From NCBI GenBank assembly GCA_021846395.1, contig JAJZXB010000001.1:124001-188000 (forward strand): 64,000 nt of DNA. The letters are read 5' to 3'. This DNA is from Thermoplasmata archaeon. GTDB lineage: Archaea > Thermoplasmatota > Thermoplasmata > Thermoplasmatales > Thermoplasmataceae. Below the pieces are notes generated by a model that saw only the letters and a list, made by a program, of their open reading frames with translations, was not told the DNA's origin and did not search any database. Shown here in pieces: positions 44,775 through 53,843 of the stretch. Position numbers and translations under genes: made by a program. Position 1 is the first letter of the stretch, and every line of letters begins with the position of its first letter.

Positions 44775-46022
44775 ATGTCTGAGAAATCAGATAAAATTAG
44801 CAAATCTATACGTGAAACAAGGGAAAGGAGGAAATCACAGACATGCATATCCTATGAACTGAAAATAGATATATCCCATCTGGGCAGAACAAGGGTAAAG
44901 AATCTTAATCGTATCTTTCTTGAAGCAAAGTGGTTTTATAATTATATCCTATCGGAAGATGATATCTATAATCAGGATTATAGGATTAATAAAGTTAAGA
45001 TAAAGGTAAAGGACCATTATGAAGATAGAGACATATTGTTATTATCATCACAGATGAAACAGGAGATTATTGATAAAACTAAGGATAGCATAAAGGGTCT
45101 TTCAAATTCAAAGAAGAATGGTAATAAGATTGGAAGGTTGCATTTCAAAAGAAGGATCAGGACCATCCCACTCAAACAGTATGGAAATACATACAACATT
45201 TCAGGCAAATATGTTAGAATCCAGAGGATAGGCAAGTTAAAGGTTTCCGGTATTGAACAGATACCAAAGGATGCTGATATAGCCAATGCAACACTTGAAT
45301 CCAGAAATGGTGATTATTTTATCCATATATCAACATTTACAAAACCAGAAGATATAATATATTCTGATAATGGTATTGGCATTGATTTCGGTATTAAAAG
45401 TTCTTTAACACTATCAAATGGAATAATCATTAATGAAGATATACCACTAACAGGGAAGGCTATAAAACTTCATAAAGAACTATCACGTAGAAAACAGTAT
45501 GGGAAGAACTGGTATAAAACACTGAATAAGTTGAATAAAGAATATAAGTATATAACACAGAAGAAGAAGGATGCTAGAAATAAGATAGTTAATATTATAA
45601 CAAATAGCTTTGAGACAATTGCATTCCAGAATGATCCCATAAAAGGATGGATGAGATTATGGGGAAGAAAGATTCAAGGATCAGCAATAGGAGGAATAAT
45701 GGATGATTTAAAGAGAAAATCACGTACTCCTAAGGTTGTTCCAAGATATACACCCACATCACAGGTATGCTCAATATGTGGCCACAGGCAGAAGATGCCT
45801 CTGAAGGAAAGAATATTCAACTGTGGATCATGCAATATCTCTATTGATCGGGATCTAAATGCATCAATAAATATTTTAGAATATATGGTACCTGCGGAAC
45901 GTAGGAAATTTACGCCTATGGACATGAAAACCTATACCTACATGATGGAATACCTGAACACTATTCCAGGCGTGAAGGCAAGCTTTGTGGTTGATATAGG
46001 AAGCTTCACCGCTTTAGCGTGA
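44775..46022 (+). CDS. tnpB: TnpB RNA-guided endonuclease (IS605 family)
   Basis: About 415 residues from ATG 44775 (a TTG at 44760 is in frame). The RuvC core is present: GIGIDFGIKSSLTLSNG (RuvC-I Asp), the zinc ribbon CSICGHRQ...NCGSC and IDRDLNASINIL (RuvC-III Asp). At the RuvC-II position, where most TnpB have Glu in an I-V-x-E-D-L segment, this protein reads TIAFQNDPIKGWMRLWGRK with Gln, so the catalytic Glu must come from elsewhere or be missing. It belongs to the FQxxxIKGW-type subgroup. TnpB cuts DNA next to a TAM guided by omega-RNA made from the gene's 3' end, helping the element persist. TnpA would be needed in trans. Confidence 0.9.
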   Translation: MSEKSDKISKSIRETRERRKSQTCISYELKIDISHLGRTRVKNLNRIFLEAKWFYNYILSEDDIYNQDYRINKVKIKVKDHYEDRDILLLSSQMKQEIIDKTKDSIKGLSNSKKNGNKIGRLHFKRRIRTIPLKQYGNTYNISGKYVRIQRIGKLKVSGIEQIPKDADIANATLESRNGDYFIHISTFTKPEDIIYSDNGIGIDFGIKSSLTLSNGIIINEDIPLTGKAIKLHKELSRRKQYGKNWYKTLNKLNKEYKYITQKKKDARNKIVNIITNSFETIAFQNDPIKGWMRLWGRKIQGSAIGGIMDDLKRKSRTPKVVPRYTPTSQVCSICGHRQKMPLKERIFNCGSCNISIDRDLNASINILEYMVPAERRKFTPMDMKTYTYMMEYLNTIPGVKASFVVDIGSFTALA

Positions 46023-46032
46023 GGTAGTTCAC
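45990..46032 (+). ncRNA. omega-RNA 3' end hairpin of the tnpB element
   Basis: GGAAGCTTCACCG-CTTTAG-CGTGAGGTAGTTCAC: a stem of about eight pairs with one bulged C, ending in TTCAC, same plan as the solitary end at 28145-28212. The RNA scaffold probably extends upstream into tnpB, and the guide lies downstream from 46033. Boundaries are inferred from TnpB biology. Confidence 0.5.
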
Positions 46033-46596
46033 ATGCAAACTGTTCAATTTTAAGGATAGGATAACGATAAATTAAAAACGGCATGCACGTTAGACGGACT
46101 AGTTACATGAAAAATATAAAAACAAATAAAGCGGGTCAATATTCAATTGCTAAAAGTAATCGATTTCACTTTGCCGTTTCCAAACGATATCCTACGATAC
46201 TTTAAAACCTTCTGATTTTAACTGACTATCGCTCGTATAAGTGGATTTGTTTTGCCTCCCTAATGTATTTATTAGATTCATGCAGTGTCAGGAGCCAAAG
46301 TTCTTCTGAATCATCGTTTTATACATGATCCATTTGGAATGGTTGTCTGTAAATATAGTATATTATTTTGCTCTTATCTCTTAGATAATTTATATAATGA
46401 TTATGCATGGTTAAATGCAAATAATGGATAAAACCTTTAAAAAATATATAATTACAAAAATACTAAAATGAATGTTTCCCATGGACAGGAAGTAGATATA
46501 TAAATATGGTGGTATATAGAAGAATATGAAGATCTTATAAATTTACAGCTATTATGTTACATAACCTTTTTGAGTCCAATTTTTTAAAATTAAAAT
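46033..46596. other. intergenic region with possible gene remnants
   Basis: About 560 bases between the tnpB element and the D-threonine-aldolase-like gene. On the minus strand, a short frame around 46225-46315 reads DDSEELWLLTLHESNKYIRE but starts behind a stop and ends quickly, so it may be a leftover of an old gene. A TATA-like tatataaata at 46497-46506 lies before the next gene. No RNA gene or intact frame is seen. Confidence 0.35.
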
Positions 46597-46653
46597 ATGT
46601 CATACACCAAAGTTCATTCAATATATTATTATATCCAATCGTTATTTGCAGGC

Positions 46654-47751
46654 ATGAATGTAAATAATGCATTGATGATTGAGTCAGAAACACCATTTAT
46701 GGTTATAGATGAAGATCAAACCAGAATAAACATAAAAAATATGCAGAAAATTGCAGATTCAAATAATAAACATTTAAGACCCCATTCAAAAACCCATAAA
46801 ATCCCTGAAATTGCTTCCTGGCAAATTTCCGAAGGAGCATCTGGAGTATGTGTCCAGAAAGTTTCTGAGGCAGAGGTAATGTTTAATGGCGGTATTAATA
46901 ATATTTTAATAAGCAATGAAATTGTTGACAGAAGGAAGACGGATAGAATAGCAAAACTGGCTTCTCAGGGGTGCAATATATCAGTTGCTGTTGACAGCCT
47001 ATACGGAGCAAAAAGATTGTCAGAAAGTTCCATATATCACAGTACCCGAATTGATGTTCTTCTTGATATTGATGCAGGAATGCACAGATGTGGAATACCC
47101 ATATCAAACATGGAATCATTCAATAATTCCCTAAAAAATATGAGTGGAATAAATGTTGCAGGATGGATGGTATATGATGGGCAGATCCACAATCCCGTTA
47201 GTATGGAAAGGGAAAAAGATGTTGAAATTGAATCAGTAAAATTGAGATCTCTTGCAAATTCTCTAAAAAATAAAATGAATCAGAGCATAATATCAGTTGG
47301 GGGTACACCAACAGCTTATATCTGGTCTAAATATGATTTTGTGAATGAATTGCAACCGGGTACATATGTTTATTATGATATGCACTGCAATGCAATGAAT
47401 TTATGCTCCATTTCGGATATATCCATGGGCATTGTATCACAGGTAATGAGCAAAAGTCAGGACCCTGAGGAAAGGGTAGTTCTTGACGCGGGATATAAGT
47501 CCATATCACTTGATCAGGGTGTCTACCCAACCATAATAACGGAAGATGGAAAAATGGGAAATGTGACAGGAATGTCCGAGGAACATACAGTTGTTAACTC
47601 AAAAAATCTTGACCTTAATATAGGGGATAGGGTTGTAATGCTTCCATACCATGCATGCACAACCACTGATTTCTGGGACAGGGCATGGCTACTTTCAAAA
47701 TCTCACAATCCTAGAACCGTATCCGTTGAGGGGAGGGGAAAAAGGGAATAA
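46654..47751 (+). CDS. D-threonine aldolase / D-serine dehydratase-like PLP enzyme
   Basis: About 365 residues from ATG 46654 (MNVNNALMIESETPFMVIDE); ATG 46597 would add 19 unlike residues. It is a fold type III (alanine-racemase N-terminal) enzyme: LRPHSKTHKIPEIASWQ holds the PLP lysine, GVCVQKVSEAEVM and DIDAGMHRCGI follow, VGGTPTAYIWSK binds phosphate, and LPYHACTTTDFWDRAW carries the His/Cys metal site of the DSD/D-TA family. It would cleave D-threonine or other beta-hydroxy-D-amino acids, or dehydrate D-serine. The cluster that follows (regulator, amino-acid permease, SDR, RidA) fits amino-acid breakdown. Confidence 0.88.
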   Translation: MNVNNALMIESETPFMVIDEDQTRINIKNMQKIADSNNKHLRPHSKTHKIPEIASWQISEGASGVCVQKVSEAEVMFNGGINNILISNEIVDRRKTDRIAKLASQGCNISVAVDSLYGAKRLSESSIYHSTRIDVLLDIDAGMHRCGIPISNMESFNNSLKNMSGINVAGWMVYDGQIHNPVSMEREKDVEIESVKLRSLANSLKNKMNQSIISVGGTPTAYIWSKYDFVNELQPGTYVYYDMHCNAMNLCSISDISMGIVSQVMSKSQDPEERVVLDAGYKSISLDQGVYPTIITEDGKMGNVTGMSEEHTVVNSKNLDLNIGDRVVMLPYHACTTTDFWDRAWLLSKSHNPRTVSVEGRGKRE

Positions 47752-47812
47752 TAAAAACTTTAAAATAATTTAACTCAAAATTTATATCAAGCAATATTAA
47801 AACGTGGAGAAT

Positions 47813-48496
47813 TCAATCATATAAACTATTGAATTCATTCATTATTATCTTTTTCTGCGCAGACCTGATATAACTATTGGCTGCAACTATGGATATGTTC
47901 AACTCTCTTGCTATATCCTTTAAATGGCTCTGCTTTGGGCTGTCAAAATAATTCATAATTAATGCTTTTTTGAAGGTTGTAAGCTCCATTTCTGAAAGCA
48001 GAAAGTTGAACCCAATCTGAACCTCATTTATTTCACCCCTTTCCCTTACCATAACATTTCCCAGGGAATTCAGGCTAGTCAGAGCATCACTTTCGTTAAT
48101 TTTAAGGATTATGGTTGAGATGTTATCGACACCATTTTGGGATGATTCCTTGTATTTTAAAATATCAAATGAGCTAAGTAGGCCATATGGGGAATCAGAC
48201 AATTTTTCCACAAATGATACCCGGAGAATATTCCCGGTTAAATACCAGTTTTTCAGGGCATACATGGAAGAATTATTTTTTAAATTTTTTATTATCAGGG
48301 ATACCTTTCTATCACTGTTAACGCCGTAGTAATCCTGAATTGTGAACAGATAATTTTTTGCTTTTAATGGAATGGAGCTTATAGTGGACATTTTTAAATC
48401 GTGAAAGTCACCAAATTTAAATCTGGACATACAGTTATTGTGTTCAAGTTTGATCTGTAATTTGACCATCCTAAAACTGTCATTCATGTTATCCAT
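47813..48496 (-). CDS. HTH-10 (Bat-like) transcriptional regulator
   Basis: A 227-residue archaeal regulator. The C-terminus has the HTH_10 domain: LSEMELTTFKKALIMNYFDS, then HLKDIARELNISIVAANSYI and RSAQKKIIMNEF, as in bacterio-opsin activator relatives. The N-terminal 160 residues form a sensory or ligand-binding region of mixed alpha/beta type without a recognised domain. Lying between the PLP enzyme (tail to tail) and the permease (divergent), it is the natural candidate for controlling this amino-acid cluster. Confidence 0.88.
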   Translation of the reverse strand: MDNMNDSFRMVKLQIKLEHNNCMSRFKFGDFHDLKMSTISSIPLKAKNYLFTIQDYYGVNSDRKVSLIIKNLKNNSSMYALKNWYLTGNILRVSFVEKLSDSPYGLLSSFDILKYKESSQNGVDNISTIILKINESDALTSLNSLGNVMVRERGEINEVQIGFNFLLSEMELTTFKKALIMNYFDSPKQSHLKDIARELNISIVAANSYIRSAQKKIIMNEFNSLYD

Positions 48497-48749
48497 ATAA
48501 CGTTAAATCAATAGGTAATATAATAATATTGTGTAATTTTTTGCTATGTTGTATAAATCTTATTAATTTTATTATTTACAAAATCTGAATATTACAGTAC
48601 ATCAAATTTAGACTCAACAATCATGAGGACTTATTAAATATAACTAAATAATTATAAGTGAAAATAATTTTTATTTATGTATTCTTATATATATTAACAT
48701 TTTAATATTGGTATTTTTATACTCGCTACATTTATACTGTATTATGGTA

Positions 48750-48755
48750 GGTGAT
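48750..48755 (+). promoter_or_regulatory. Shine-Dalgarno site fixing the TTG start of the permease
   Basis: GGTGAT ends four bases before TTG 48760, the only start codon at a proper distance; this is why the unusual TTG is chosen. Confidence 0.6.
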
Positions 48756-48759
48756 ATAA

Positions 48760-50247
48760 TTGAATAAATCTGAACAATTAAATAAGGGGTCTATAGGGCT
48801 GGTTGGCCTGACAATAATTTCAATGGCTGGCGTTCTGGCAATTATAGGTCCAATGGAGGTTGCATCATTTATAGGAACATCTGGTCCAGCGGCAATGTGG
48901 CCAGTAATTCTTGGCTTCATTTTGTTTCTTGTAGTTTCATTGCCAATACTTGAATATACAAAAATAACAACCTTTGCAGGAGGGTATTACGGACTGGCGG
49001 AACTTGGATTTGGCAGAGCGGTTGGAAAATATACATCTATGACAAATTATGTCTTTTATCTTTTCTGGCAAACAACCAATTTTTTTGCTATGTCCGCCAT
49101 AATTATTGACACTCTGCAGGTGCTCTATGGCATAACTATACCAATATGGGGATGGATACTTCTTGGAACAATGATCATACTTGTGACGAATGTGATGGGC
49201 GGGCTCCATCCTGGGAGATTGAGCAAGATATTAATTGCCATAACAACCATAACAACTCTAGTGGTTGTAGTATTCATAATATTTGTAATTATTAAAACCC
49301 CGTATAACAGTTTTTCACTTCTCAATCCTTCAAACAGCTATTCAGGTTTTAAGGGTATAGCAGCGGGGACAGCAATTTATGGCTTCTTCCTTTACGTGGG
49401 ATACGGCACAACACTGTTTTTCTCCGAAGAAAGTGTCAATGGGAGAAAGGATGTTTGGCGTTCTGTATATCTTGGCCTCGGGCTTTCAGCAATAGTAATA
49501 GCTCTATCAGCCTATTCAGAGGTTGCATCAGTCCCAGCTTCACAATTTGGCACAGTTTCATCTGCAATATTGCCTGAACTGGTTACATGGATACATTATA
49601 TTCCCGCATATGCACTGTTGATATTGAATTTATTTGTTGTTGTGGTAAGCATGCTTTCATTTGGTGCCGGTGCAGGTGCACAGAGCAGATTGCTATGGGC
49701 AATGACCAGGGATGGCTTTATAAAAAATAAATGGCTAAATACACTGAGCAAGAAAAATAGAACACCTGTGAATTCAATAATATTCCAGTTTATAATTATA
49801 CTGTTCATGGCATTCTCAATAGCAGTTATAATGGTTCATTTCTATGGATATAACCTGGCAACAATAACAACAGCATGGTTTGTTTGTGGATCTGCCGGAA
49901 CAATACTCTGGTATTTCCATCATTTCATTCCAGAATTCGGGCTTTTCCCATTCCTGAATAAAAACTCAGAAATAAAATATTCAATATTCAGAAAATGGGT
50001 AATCGGACTAGCCCTGCCAATTGGTGGAACAGTACTATTCATATATACATTCTACCTTGGAATTGTTTCGGACCTGGCTGAACCTTACTTTGCCTTTTTA
50101 ATAGTGGATGTGATAATTCTTCTTGTAATATTCGCATTCATCGTATATAAGGTGAAGACAAAAAGTATGGGCGGAAGCGCAATAGAATATATGGTTGCTG
50201 AATCACAGGAAAATATAGATTCTGCCGGATCAGGCGGCTCAAAATAA
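48760..50247 (+). CDS. APC family amino acid permease
   Basis: A 495-residue membrane protein with about 12 helices and TTG start. The N-terminal helix GLVGLTIISMAGVLAIIGPM and PVILGFILFLVVSLPILEYT, AGGYYGLAELGFGRAVGKYT (with G-x-x-Y typical of APC helix 2-3) and LLWAMTRDGFIKNKWLNTLS plus KKNRTPVNSIIFQF are classic for the amino acid-polyamine-organocation family. It imports amino acids by proton symport. Downstream SDR and RidA and the divergent HTH-10 regulator suggest a specific catabolic set; substrate unknown. The unusual tail (residues 470-495) is polar, Gly/Ser-rich. Confidence 0.92.
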   Translation: MNKSEQLNKGSIGLVGLTIISMAGVLAIIGPMEVASFIGTSGPAAMWPVILGFILFLVVSLPILEYTKITTFAGGYYGLAELGFGRAVGKYTSMTNYVFYLFWQTTNFFAMSAIIIDTLQVLYGITIPIWGWILLGTMIILVTNVMGGLHPGRLSKILIAITTITTLVVVVFIIFVIIKTPYNSFSLLNPSNSYSGFKGIAAGTAIYGFFLYVGYGTTLFFSEESVNGRKDVWRSVYLGLGLSAIVIALSAYSEVASVPASQFGTVSSAILPELVTWIHYIPAYALLILNLFVVVVSMLSFGAGAGAQSRLLWAMTRDGFIKNKWLNTLSKKNRTPVNSIIFQFIIILFMAFSIAVIMVHFYGYNLATITTAWFVCGSAGTILWYFHHFIPEFGLFPFLNKNSEIKYSIFRKWVIGLALPIGGTVLFIYTFYLGIVSDLAEPYFAFLIVDVIILLVIFAFIVYKVKTKSMGGSAIEYMVAESQENIDSAGSGGSK

Positions 50248-50440
50248 CATAAAAAGTGCCATTATAAATAATTTTTATTTTTGTATATTTAAGGCATTAT
50301 AATTTCCTGAAGTATACAGCCAATTGTATTTTGACCGGTATTGCATTCTGGACTGTATATTTCAGTACCAGTAAATGTAGATAACCGTTCATGTAAATCA
50401 TTAAGTATTTACTAAAAATTCAAAAAGGAGATGGATAAAA

Positions 50441-51196
50441 ATGGAATTAAAAAATAAAAATGCAATAATTACAGGCGGAGGTGGAGCAATTGGGTCAGAA
50501 ATAGCAAAAAGATTCCTTGAGGAAGGTGCCCGTGTAATAGTTACAGACAACAATCAGAAAGCTCTTGATGGTGTGTATGATAAATTGAAGGGCATGGGCG
50601 AGATATTTACTAAGTCTGCTGACGTAACAGATGAATCCAGTGTACTTGACCTTGTTAACTTTGCCGAAAAGCAATTTTCAGGTGGAAGAATCGATATACT
50701 TGCGAATGTGGCAGGAATCGCCCCATTCAAGCATTTTATAGACACGGATATAGAATCATTTCAAAAGGTTATGGATATAAACTTAAAGGGCACATTTCTT
50801 GTTTCAAGAATGGTTTCCAAGAAAATGATATCATCAGGAGGGGGGAGCATTATAAATATGTCCTCAACCAATGGAATACTTGCTGAGGAGGGTCTTACAG
50901 GCTACAATGCATCCAAGGCTGCCATAATTCTTCTGTCTAAGACCATGGCTCTTGAACTTGGCAAATACGGGATAAGGGCAAATTCTGTATGCCCAGGATG
51001 GATAAGAACAGAACTTCAGGATAAGTCAGGCCTTCCGAGGGAGATGATAGACAATTATATTAAAAAAATACCTCTTGGAAGGTCTGGAAAAACATCGGAG
51101 GTTGCAGATCTTTTTGTGTTTCTTGCATCTGACCGTTCTTCATTCATAACAGGAACTGAAATAGTTATAGACGGTGGGCAGATATGCCAGGAATAA
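50441..51196 (+). CDS. short-chain dehydrogenase/reductase (SDR)
   Basis: A 251-residue classical SDR. Cofactor-binding ITGGGGAIGSEIAKRFLEEG, NVAGIAPF, the catalytic Ser in IINMSSTNG and Tyr-Lys in GYNASKAAIILL, and VCPGWIRTEL with the C-terminal FITGTEIVIDGGQ are all present. Asp after the second strand (VIVTDNN) favours NAD over NADP. The start is marked by AAGGAG ten bases upstream. It probably oxidises a hydroxy acid or 3-hydroxy-amino-acid product from the neighbouring pathway, which is inference. Confidence 0.92.
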   Translation: MELKNKNAIITGGGGAIGSEIAKRFLEEGARVIVTDNNQKALDGVYDKLKGMGEIFTKSADVTDESSVLDLVNFAEKQFSGGRIDILANVAGIAPFKHFIDTDIESFQKVMDINLKGTFLVSRMVSKKMISSGGGSIINMSSTNGILAEEGLTGYNASKAAIILLSKTMALELGKYGIRANSVCPGWIRTELQDKSGLPREMIDNYIKKIPLGRSGKTSEVADLFVFLASDRSSFITGTEIVIDGGQICQE

Positions 51197-51252
51197 AAAA
51201 ATTAATTTTTTAAAGTTTTCTTTTTTTTTGTAAAAATAAAATTTTACCTAAA

Positions 51253-51615
51253 TCATTTATGAAGCGTTGCTTCTATTTCAACAAGTATATTGTCAGCAAC
51301 AAAACCCGCCACAAGAGTGGTTCTTGCAGGTGGTGATTCATTGAAATATTCTCCAAAAATATCATTCATTTCCTTAAAGTATGATTTATCACTTATATAA
51401 ACACCTATCTTTGCAATGTCCTTTAATGATAATCCTGCCGACCTTGCAATTTTTTCTATATTTCCCATGGCATTCTTGAACTGTGACTTGAAATCATCCT
51501 TATTGTTTTCGTTAAGGCCAGTCTGCCCTGAAATATAAACTGTATCTCCCGCAACTGTGGCATGTGAATATGGGCCGCCACGTCCAAGCCCTGCTACAAC
51601 TATAGATTTATGCAT
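51253..51615 (-). CDS. ridA: RidA family enamine/imine deaminase
   Basis: A 120-residue YjgF/RidA protein: GPYSHATVAGDTVYISGQTG, KNAMGNIEKIARSAGLSLKD and PPARTTLVAGFVADNILVEI are diagnostic, and the active-site Arg (RTTLV) is present. RidA hydrolyses reactive enamines/imines released by PLP-dependent dehydratases before they damage other enzymes. The D-serine-dehydratase-like enzyme at 46654 could be such a source. It converges with the SDR gene. Confidence 0.93.
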   Translation of the reverse strand: MHKSIVVAGLGRGGPYSHATVAGDTVYISGQTGLNENNKDDFKSQFKNAMGNIEKIARSAGLSLKDIAKIGVYISDKSYFKEMNDIFGEYFNESPPARTTLVAGFVADNILVEIEATLHK

Positions 51616-51773
51616 TTTTATCCATTGTTTATATTTTTTAATAATTTAAGAGTATCGGTAATGGAAAATTTTCAGTTGCCTATATAAAAATAAAGAATAT
51701 TTCCATAAGCTGACCGGTTATTTTCTTTCCATTCTATTTCGCCCTTTTTGTGCAGAGTTCCTCCGTGAATTTC

Positions 51774-53597
51774 TTATTTATAAACTGTTTTCTGATCCAG
51801 TAACCTTAACCTATGATAATCCCTGTAGCATATAACAATTTCCTTGGAAAAATACAGTATGGAACCATCATCCATTACAAGCCTGTTTTTGGTAGAATGT
51901 ATTCCCACCTCCTTGATATTTCTTGTATTTGAAAATATAAGAAAATATAACAGGGATTTATATATGCCCTCATATGTTTCGTTTTTGGGAAATATGCTTT
52001 TATTGACGATATAAAAATCACTCAATATATCTCTGATGGAATTAATGTTTGGAAAAAAGATATTAGTACCGATTATGATTGAAAGGTCAAAGATATCCTT
52101 TATATTTTTCAAAGAAGGCATTACATATCTCGACCCAACAATCAGATCATAATTGGATTTAATGTTTTTGAACAAATTTACCATATCATCAGGGTTATTC
52201 CTTTCATTAATAACCATGACATGGTTGTTTTTTGATAGATAAATGAGTTTCAATTCTTCAGTTCCTATGTATTTATTTTGATTGTTTACCACATGCAAGC
52301 CGGGCTCAGCAATAATGTTATCTTTTGTATTATTAAGTATGAAAATTTCATCAACTGGAATATTGAGCAATTCAATGGACATGAGCAATTTATCAATTTT
52401 ATTATGATAATTATTATGCTGATTTATCGTAAAAATTACTGAGATCTTATCAACATTGTATTTTTTATCCGTATCATTGACCATTTTTTTTATGCTGTTA
52501 ATTATTATTTTCTGGTCAAATATTCTGGATGATTTATTTTCTATATCTTCTCTAGTCTTATAATATTCCACATCGGATTTTAAATCCTTTATTTTTTTAA
52601 TTTCTGAAATAAATTTATTGCATTTATAATCTGTTAAAATTATCCTGTCAACATTGCTTTTTAGATATTCAAGTCCAGATATTTTAGGGCCGATCACAAA
52701 GAGTCCTGAGGCAAGTCCTTCAATTGATGAAATACTCAATGCCTCATACTTTGATAAATTCAGCATTACATCACCATTCGACAGCAGTTCTACCTTTTTA
52801 CTTTCATCAACAAAACCGTGAAATGTTACATTATATTTTTTAAATTTTCTTTCAAGTTTATTTATGTTTCCATACCCAATTACATCAAAATGTATGCTTT
52901 TATCATTCATTTTTCTTATAATTTTATAGAGCATGCTTTTTCCCTTATTTTTGGTAAGTTTATTTAGAAATATGACATTGAATCCCCTGTGATTGGATAT
53001 ATAATATCTGCTGAAATCGATATTGTTCTGTGGTATCAGCCTTATATCATCAAATCCCCTTTCCTTGTAAAAGCCATACTGGTTTTTATTCTGTACCTGT
53101 ACAGTTATTTTCCCAGACACTCCGGAAAATATGAATCTATTCATAACTATTTTCAATAAATTTCCAAAGAGTTTGTACTGGTCAAGTATTTCAAAATACG
53201 AGCCATGATTTTCAAGTATTATTTTAGGAGAATAACCATACTTTTTAAACATTCTAACTGAATTTTTGAATAAAAAATCAGGAGTCTGGAAAACATAAAG
53301 GTCATAGCCCCGTATCATTTTCCATATTTTTTTGAGGGAAATCATTCCAACAAAACCCATGCTTATTCCATTTGTAATATTCATCAATTTCTTATTGGAA
53401 AAGATATCATGGCCAAATGCAGATGGAATATACTTGAACTTTACATCAACATGGTCCTTTCTTTTAAATGGAAGACCTGAGCCCATAAGTGTTACATCGT
53501 ACCCCATTTCCATTAAAATACCGGCAGTTTGAATAGCATTTCTTTCTCCACCGCCATCGAATTCCAGATCAGAAGAACCAAGTATAAGGGCTTTCAA
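51774..53597 (-). CDS. two-domain glycosyltransferase (GT4 plus GT2-like C-terminal domain)
   Basis: A 607-residue protein. Residues 1-360 form a GT-B (GT4) domain: FDGGGERNAIQTAGILMEMG near the start, FLNKLTKNKGKSMLYKIIRK in the donor domain, HGFVDESKKVELLSNGDVML and ALSISSIEGLASGLFVIGPK (the E-x7-E region). Residues about 375-607 resemble a GT-A (GT2, dolichol-phosphate mannosyltransferase-like) domain with IVGSRYVMPSLKN and a following DILSDFYIVNKSIF. Whether the second domain is catalytic is uncertain, since the metal-binding DxD is not clear. No membrane anchor. It probably acts in S-layer or lipid glycan assembly with neighbours to the right. Confidence 0.85.
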   Translation of the reverse strand: MKALILGSSDLEFDGGGERNAIQTAGILMEMGYDVTLMGSGLPFKRKDHVDVKFKYIPSAFGHDIFSNKKLMNITNGISMGFVGMISLKKIWKMIRGYDLYVFQTPDFLFKNSVRMFKKYGYSPKIILENHGSYFEILDQYKLFGNLLKIVMNRFIFSGVSGKITVQVQNKNQYGFYKERGFDDIRLIPQNNIDFSRYYISNHRGFNVIFLNKLTKNKGKSMLYKIIRKMNDKSIHFDVIGYGNINKLERKFKKYNVTFHGFVDESKKVELLSNGDVMLNLSKYEALSISSIEGLASGLFVIGPKISGLEYLKSNVDRIILTDYKCNKFISEIKKIKDLKSDVEYYKTREDIENKSSRIFDQKIIINSIKKMVNDTDKKYNVDKISVIFTINQHNNYHNKIDKLLMSIELLNIPVDEIFILNNTKDNIIAEPGLHVVNNQNKYIGTEELKLIYLSKNNHVMVINERNNPDDMVNLFKNIKSNYDLIVGSRYVMPSLKNIKDIFDLSIIIGTNIFFPNINSIRDILSDFYIVNKSIFPKNETYEGIYKSLLYFLIFSNTRNIKEVGIHSTKNRLVMDDGSILYFSKEIVICYRDYHRLRLLDQKTVYK

Positions 53598-53843
53598 TTT
53601 TTATCATTGTATAATTATTTATAAATTATAAAGGTTTTGTATCTTAAATTTTACCCTTGGAACATAATTTCATAAGCCGCTATTATGCAAACCCTTTCTT
53701 GATATTCTAGTTAATAAATTATGTTAATTAATTAACACAATTTGATTAAAATAATTATCCATTTCCAGAGCAATTTGATTAAATATCATGTATTGATAAT
53801 AAAATAGATAAAATAATTATATACAGAATCGTTATGGTAAGGG

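Larger units (their letters stand above)
44690..46032 (+). mobile_element. IS200/IS605-family tnpB-only element (IS1341 type)
   Basis: It carries tnpB but no tnpA. The right end is seen as the hairpin CTTCACCGC-TTTA-GCGTGAGG (46004-46024) followed by TAGTTCAC ending at 46032, overlapping the 3' end of tnpB, as expected of the omega-RNA 3' terminus. The left border is only estimated: cctataggtcattttaaaaatagg near 44689-44712 may be part of it. Confidence 0.6.

Noticed and set aside
45017-45925. Open frames antisense to tnpB
   Set aside because: tnpB on the plus strand has all RuvC and zinc motifs; the antisense frames have none.
46225-46315. Short minus-strand frame reading DDSEELWLLTLHESNKYIRE
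   Set aside because: Only about 30 codons, preceded by a stop and with no start codon; kept only as a possible remnant.
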